DNA from: Magnetospirillum fulvum MGU-K5
GTDB lineage: Bacteria; Pseudomonadota; Alphaproteobacteria; Rhodospirillales; Magnetospirillaceae
Assembly: GCF_000442515.1 (NCBI RefSeq)
Contig: NZ_AQPH01000005.1
Coordinates: 1 to 64,000 of the forward strand
Reading direction: 5' to 3'
DNA length: 64,000 nt
The notes beneath the pieces were generated by a model. That model ran no database searches. It was not told where the DNA came from and saw only the letters and a program-made list of their open reading frames with translations. The position numbers and the translations under genes were made by a program. Shown here one piece after another: positions 62,072 through 64,000 of this stretch; position 1 is the first letter of the stretch, and every line of letters begins with the position of its first letter.

Positions 62072-62277
62072 CTGCCAAGCAATCAGCCGTCCGCCGGAAG
62101 GGCCCGCCGGACCCGGCGCGAAAAGATGCCCGGTCCGTCCGGTCAGGCGGACGGCATTATAGCGGTCTCGTCACCAGATGACACTGCAACCGATGTGGGT
62201 AACAAATGAATCACATCTGATGCAAATCGTTGATTTTAATTAAAATTATTCCCATGAAAGGCGGGTGTCGGGTCGGC
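62072..62277. other. Intergenic region between LOG-type gene and c-di-GMP operon
   Basis: About 206 bp. An AT-rich segment (62215-62255, with TTGATTTTAATTAAAATT) is a likely promoter for the leftward c-di-GMP operon. No gene seen. Confidence 0.5.
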
Positions 62278-62865
62278 TTATCGCTTGCCGACCTCGTGAT
62301 CCCAGATTGTTTCAGGCGCTTCGAATCCGCCCATCGCGCTCAACAGACCGACCGGGTCGGCTTCGACCGCGACCATCGTCCGATGACGGGCGCGCATGAA
62401 TCCCTCGGCGGCGACATGGTCGAGAAACACCTGGAGATGGGTGTAATAGCCCTCGACATCGAGAAAGCCGAGCGGCTTGGCGTGGATGCCGATCTGGCTC
62501 CAGGTCCAGACTTCGAACAACTCGTCCAGGGTGCCGATCCCGCCCGGCATTGCGATGAAGCCGTCTGACAACTCGGCCATCAGTGCCTTGCGCGCATGCA
62601 TCGAATCGACGACGTGGAGTTCGGTCAGACCGGTATGGGCGACTTCGCGGGTCACCATCGAATCCGGGATCACCCCGATCGCCCGGCCCCCGGCGGCGAG
62701 CACTTCATCGGCGATCACCCCCATCAGCCCGACATTGCCACCGCCATAGACCAACTCCAGTTCCCGGTCCACCAGCAGGCGGCCCAGCGCCCGTGCCGCC
62801 TCGGTATAAGCCGGACGGGCACCGAAGCTGGAACCGCAGAACACACAGACCCGCCGCATCCTCAT
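62278..62865 (-). CDS. LOG family protein (TIGR00730-type)
   Basis: A 195-residue Rossmann-like protein with GGGNVGLMG and the signature PGGIGTLDE, typical of LOG/lysine-decarboxylase-like phosphoribohydrolases that release bases from nucleoside monophosphates. Starts [15 protein letters not shown]. The ATG at 62865 overlaps the thiE stop (ATGA). The C-terminus is ordinary. Confidence 0.92.
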   Translation of the reverse strand: MRMRRVCVFCGSSFGARPAYTEAARALGRLLVDRELELVYGGGNVGLMGVIADEVLAAGGRAIGVIPDSMVTREVAHTGLTELHVVDSMHARKALMAELSDGFIAMPGGIGTLDELFEVWTWSQIGIHAKPLGFLDVEGYYTHLQVFLDHVAAEGFMRARHRTMVAVEADPVGLLSAMGGFEAPETIWDHEVGKR

Positions 62866-63497
62866 TTCTCCGTCAGAATCCGGTTGAAGGCGGCGACCGC
62901 CGCCGCCGGGCCTTCGGGGTGGTTCCACACCCCACCCGAGACCGCCAGGAAGTCGGTTCCGGCTTTGACCAGCGGGCGGCAATTCTCGACGGTGATGCCG
63001 CCGATCGCGACGCAGGGGACGGTGAACAATTCGCTCCACCAATACAGCAGATCGACATCGGCCCGCGTCGGCGCGTCCTTGGTCTCGGTCGGGAAGAAGG
63101 CGCCGAACGCGACGTAATCGGCCCCGGCTTCGCCCGCTTCCATCGCCAGATGGCGGGAATCGTGACAGGTGACGCCGATGATCCCGTCCGGCCCGATCGC
63201 TTCGCGCGCCTGGGCATAGGGCATGTCGCCCTGGCCGATATGAACGCCGTCGCAGCCGGTTTCAAAGGCGAGATCGGGGCGGTCGTTGAGCAGGACGGCG
63301 ACGCCGCGCCGCTGGGCGGGCGGGCGCAGGACATCGACCAGCCGGGCCAGGGAATCGTCGTCCAGACCCTTGGCGCGGATTTGCAGACAGGCGACATCAC
63401 CGGCATCCAGCGCCTGTTCCAGGGTGTTGACCCATTGCTTCGGGGCTTCGATGACCGGGGGGGTGATCAGATAGAGACGGCTGTTGCGGGGAGAAAT
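62862..63497 (-). CDS. thiE: Thiamine-phosphate synthase
   Basis: A ThiE homologue, a TIM-barrel enzyme joining the pyrimidine and thiazole phosphates. [52 protein letters not shown] and VAIGGI are all present. The start is unclear: no ATG, GTG or TTG lies near the expected N-terminus. I give the ATT at 63497, with GAGG six bases upstream, as the best-fitting length (211 residues); alternatives are GTG 63608 or TTG 63614, which would add about 38 residues of unusual composition. Overlaps the LOG gene. Confidence 0.85.
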   Translation of the reverse strand: MSPRNSRLYLITPPVIEAPKQWVNTLEQALDAGDVACLQIRAKGLDDDSLARLVDVLRPPAQRRGVAVLLNDRPDLAFETGCDGVHIGQGDMPYAQAREAIGPDGIIGVTCHDSRHLAMEAGEAGADYVAFGAFFPTETKDAPTRADVDLLYWWSELFTVPCVAIGGITVENCRPLVKAGTDFLAVSGGVWNHPEGPAAAVAAFNRILTEK

Positions 63498-63688
63498 GGC
63501 GGACCTCGTGGGGAATCGGGAGGGGGAGAAACAAGTAGAAGCACGGATGGCGGCGTCGTGGCAACCCGCCGCCCTGAAAGGATCACAATTCGTCCCTTTT
63601 GTTGCCACACGCAAGAGCGACAGTCTTCCTCACCGAACGGCCGATACGGTCTTCGGATCGAAACACCAAAGACGAAGGACTTGCCGTC

Positions 63689-64000
63689 ATGAATGCCACC
63701 CGTTTCGTCGCCGCCGCCTTCATCGCCGCCTCCCTGCTGCCGGTTGCGGCGATGGCAGAGACGAAGGCCGTCCCCCCGGCCGCCGATGCCCCGGCGATGG
63801 CGCCGTCCGGCAAGGCCGATGCCGCGAAGTCCGACCATGCGACCAAGGAAAAGGGCAAGGTCGAGGCGGCCAAGGACGAGCATGACAAGGCCAAGGCCCA
63901 CAAGACCGACAAGAAGGGCCACGAGGCCGAGAAGAAAGGGCATGAAGGCGATAAGGCGACCGACGCCAAGTCTCAGCCGAAGGCCGAGACCCCGGCGGCG
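63689..64000 (+). CDS. Secreted Lys/Ala/His-rich protein, partial
   Basis: The first 104 residues of a protein running off the right edge. Signal peptide FVAAAFIAASLLPVAAMAE, cleavage after AMA. The mature part is low complexity with repeated Ala, Lys, Asp, His and Glu (KAKAHKTDKKGHEAEKKGHE), probably disordered and possibly metal-binding through His. AAGGA lies 10 bp before the ATG. Not recognised as a family; codon use fits the genome. It diverges from thiE. Confidence 0.7.
   Translation, partial: MNATRFVAAAFIAASLLPVAAMAETKAVPPAADAPAMAPSGKADAAKSDHATKEKGKVEAAKDEHDKAKAHKTDKKGHEAEKKGHEGDKATDAKSQPKAETPAA

Noticed and set aside
63498-63688. TPP riboswitch upstream of thiE
   Set aside because: No CTGAGA and no ACCTGA-type core in the leader; the gap is too short and shared with a divergent gene.

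Overview
The window is about 65% G+C and reads as the chromosome of a free-living, flagellated alphaproteobacterium, most likely Rhodospirillales. The signs are COQ9 divergent from rpsU, ffs-dnaX-ybaB-recR, dnaN-recF-gyrB, minCDE, a very long FlgE hook protein, split pqiA genes in a PqiABC operon, and several c-di-GMP proteins. It is mostly core genome. The accessory patches are an aryl-polyene-type lipid cluster at the left edge, an [FeFe]-hydrogenase pair, a small AT-rich kinase gene near 21.6-22.1 kb, and a decayed hemagglutinin/CDI-like remnant at 32.8-33.7 kb.

Layout. 1-3096 (minus): start of an aryl-polyene-like pathway (ketosynthase-like protein, acyltransferase, two ACPs, a COG4648 membrane protein and an AMP ligase cut by the window edge). 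3211-5570 (plus): secreted trypsin-like protease and a TraT-like lipoprotein behind a good sigma-70 promoter. 6057-7041: rpsU and COQ9. 7099-10921 (minus): [FeFe] hydrogenase with a NuoF-tail/GltD fusion that lacks the NuoF flavin domain. 11068-17592: soluble double-PAS chemoreceptor, DUF155 protein, STAS protein, heparinase-like protein, DUF2023 protein and ZIP transporter. 17669-21298: tRNA-His, Xre regulator, SRP RNA, dnaX-ybaB-recR. 22392-25885: PqiA-PqiA-PqiB-PqiC. 25890-27757: divergent EamA/LysR pair. 27767-29259: diguanylate cyclase with a degenerate GGDEF partner. 30699-32525: minCDE. 34108-38879: gyrB, recF, dnaN. 39437-45723: double cold-shock protein, PAP2 phosphatase, LptG, AsnB, TPR-methyltransferase. 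46110-47862: GNAT-Nudix fusion and a MoaB-like protein. 48031-53215: sigma-54-driven fliK-flgD-flgE. 53212-57062: receiver-cNMP protein, MurI homologue, MetF and an ArsR-methyltransferase. 57251-62071: PhnD-type binding protein between two GGDEF/EAL proteins. 62278-64000: LOG protein, ThiE and a partial secreted Lys-rich protein.

How the genes work together. Many genes are translationally coupled through ATGA or GTGA overlaps: the lipid cluster, pqi, minDE, dnaX-ybaB, dnaN-recF, the GGDEF pair, the PhnD/EAL operon, ArsR-metF and thiE-LOG. The strongest points for a second look are the two-gene hydrogenase; the PhnD-c-di-GMP operon in which one of two GGDEF/EAL proteins looks catalytically dead; a MurI homologue with its first catalytic cysteine changed to aspartate; a receiver-cNMP protein without its phosphoacceptor aspartate; the frameshifted hemagglutinin-repeat fragment beside AT-rich orphan genes; and three copies of a palindromic intergenic repeat. 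All functional statements come from reading motifs; no database search was run.
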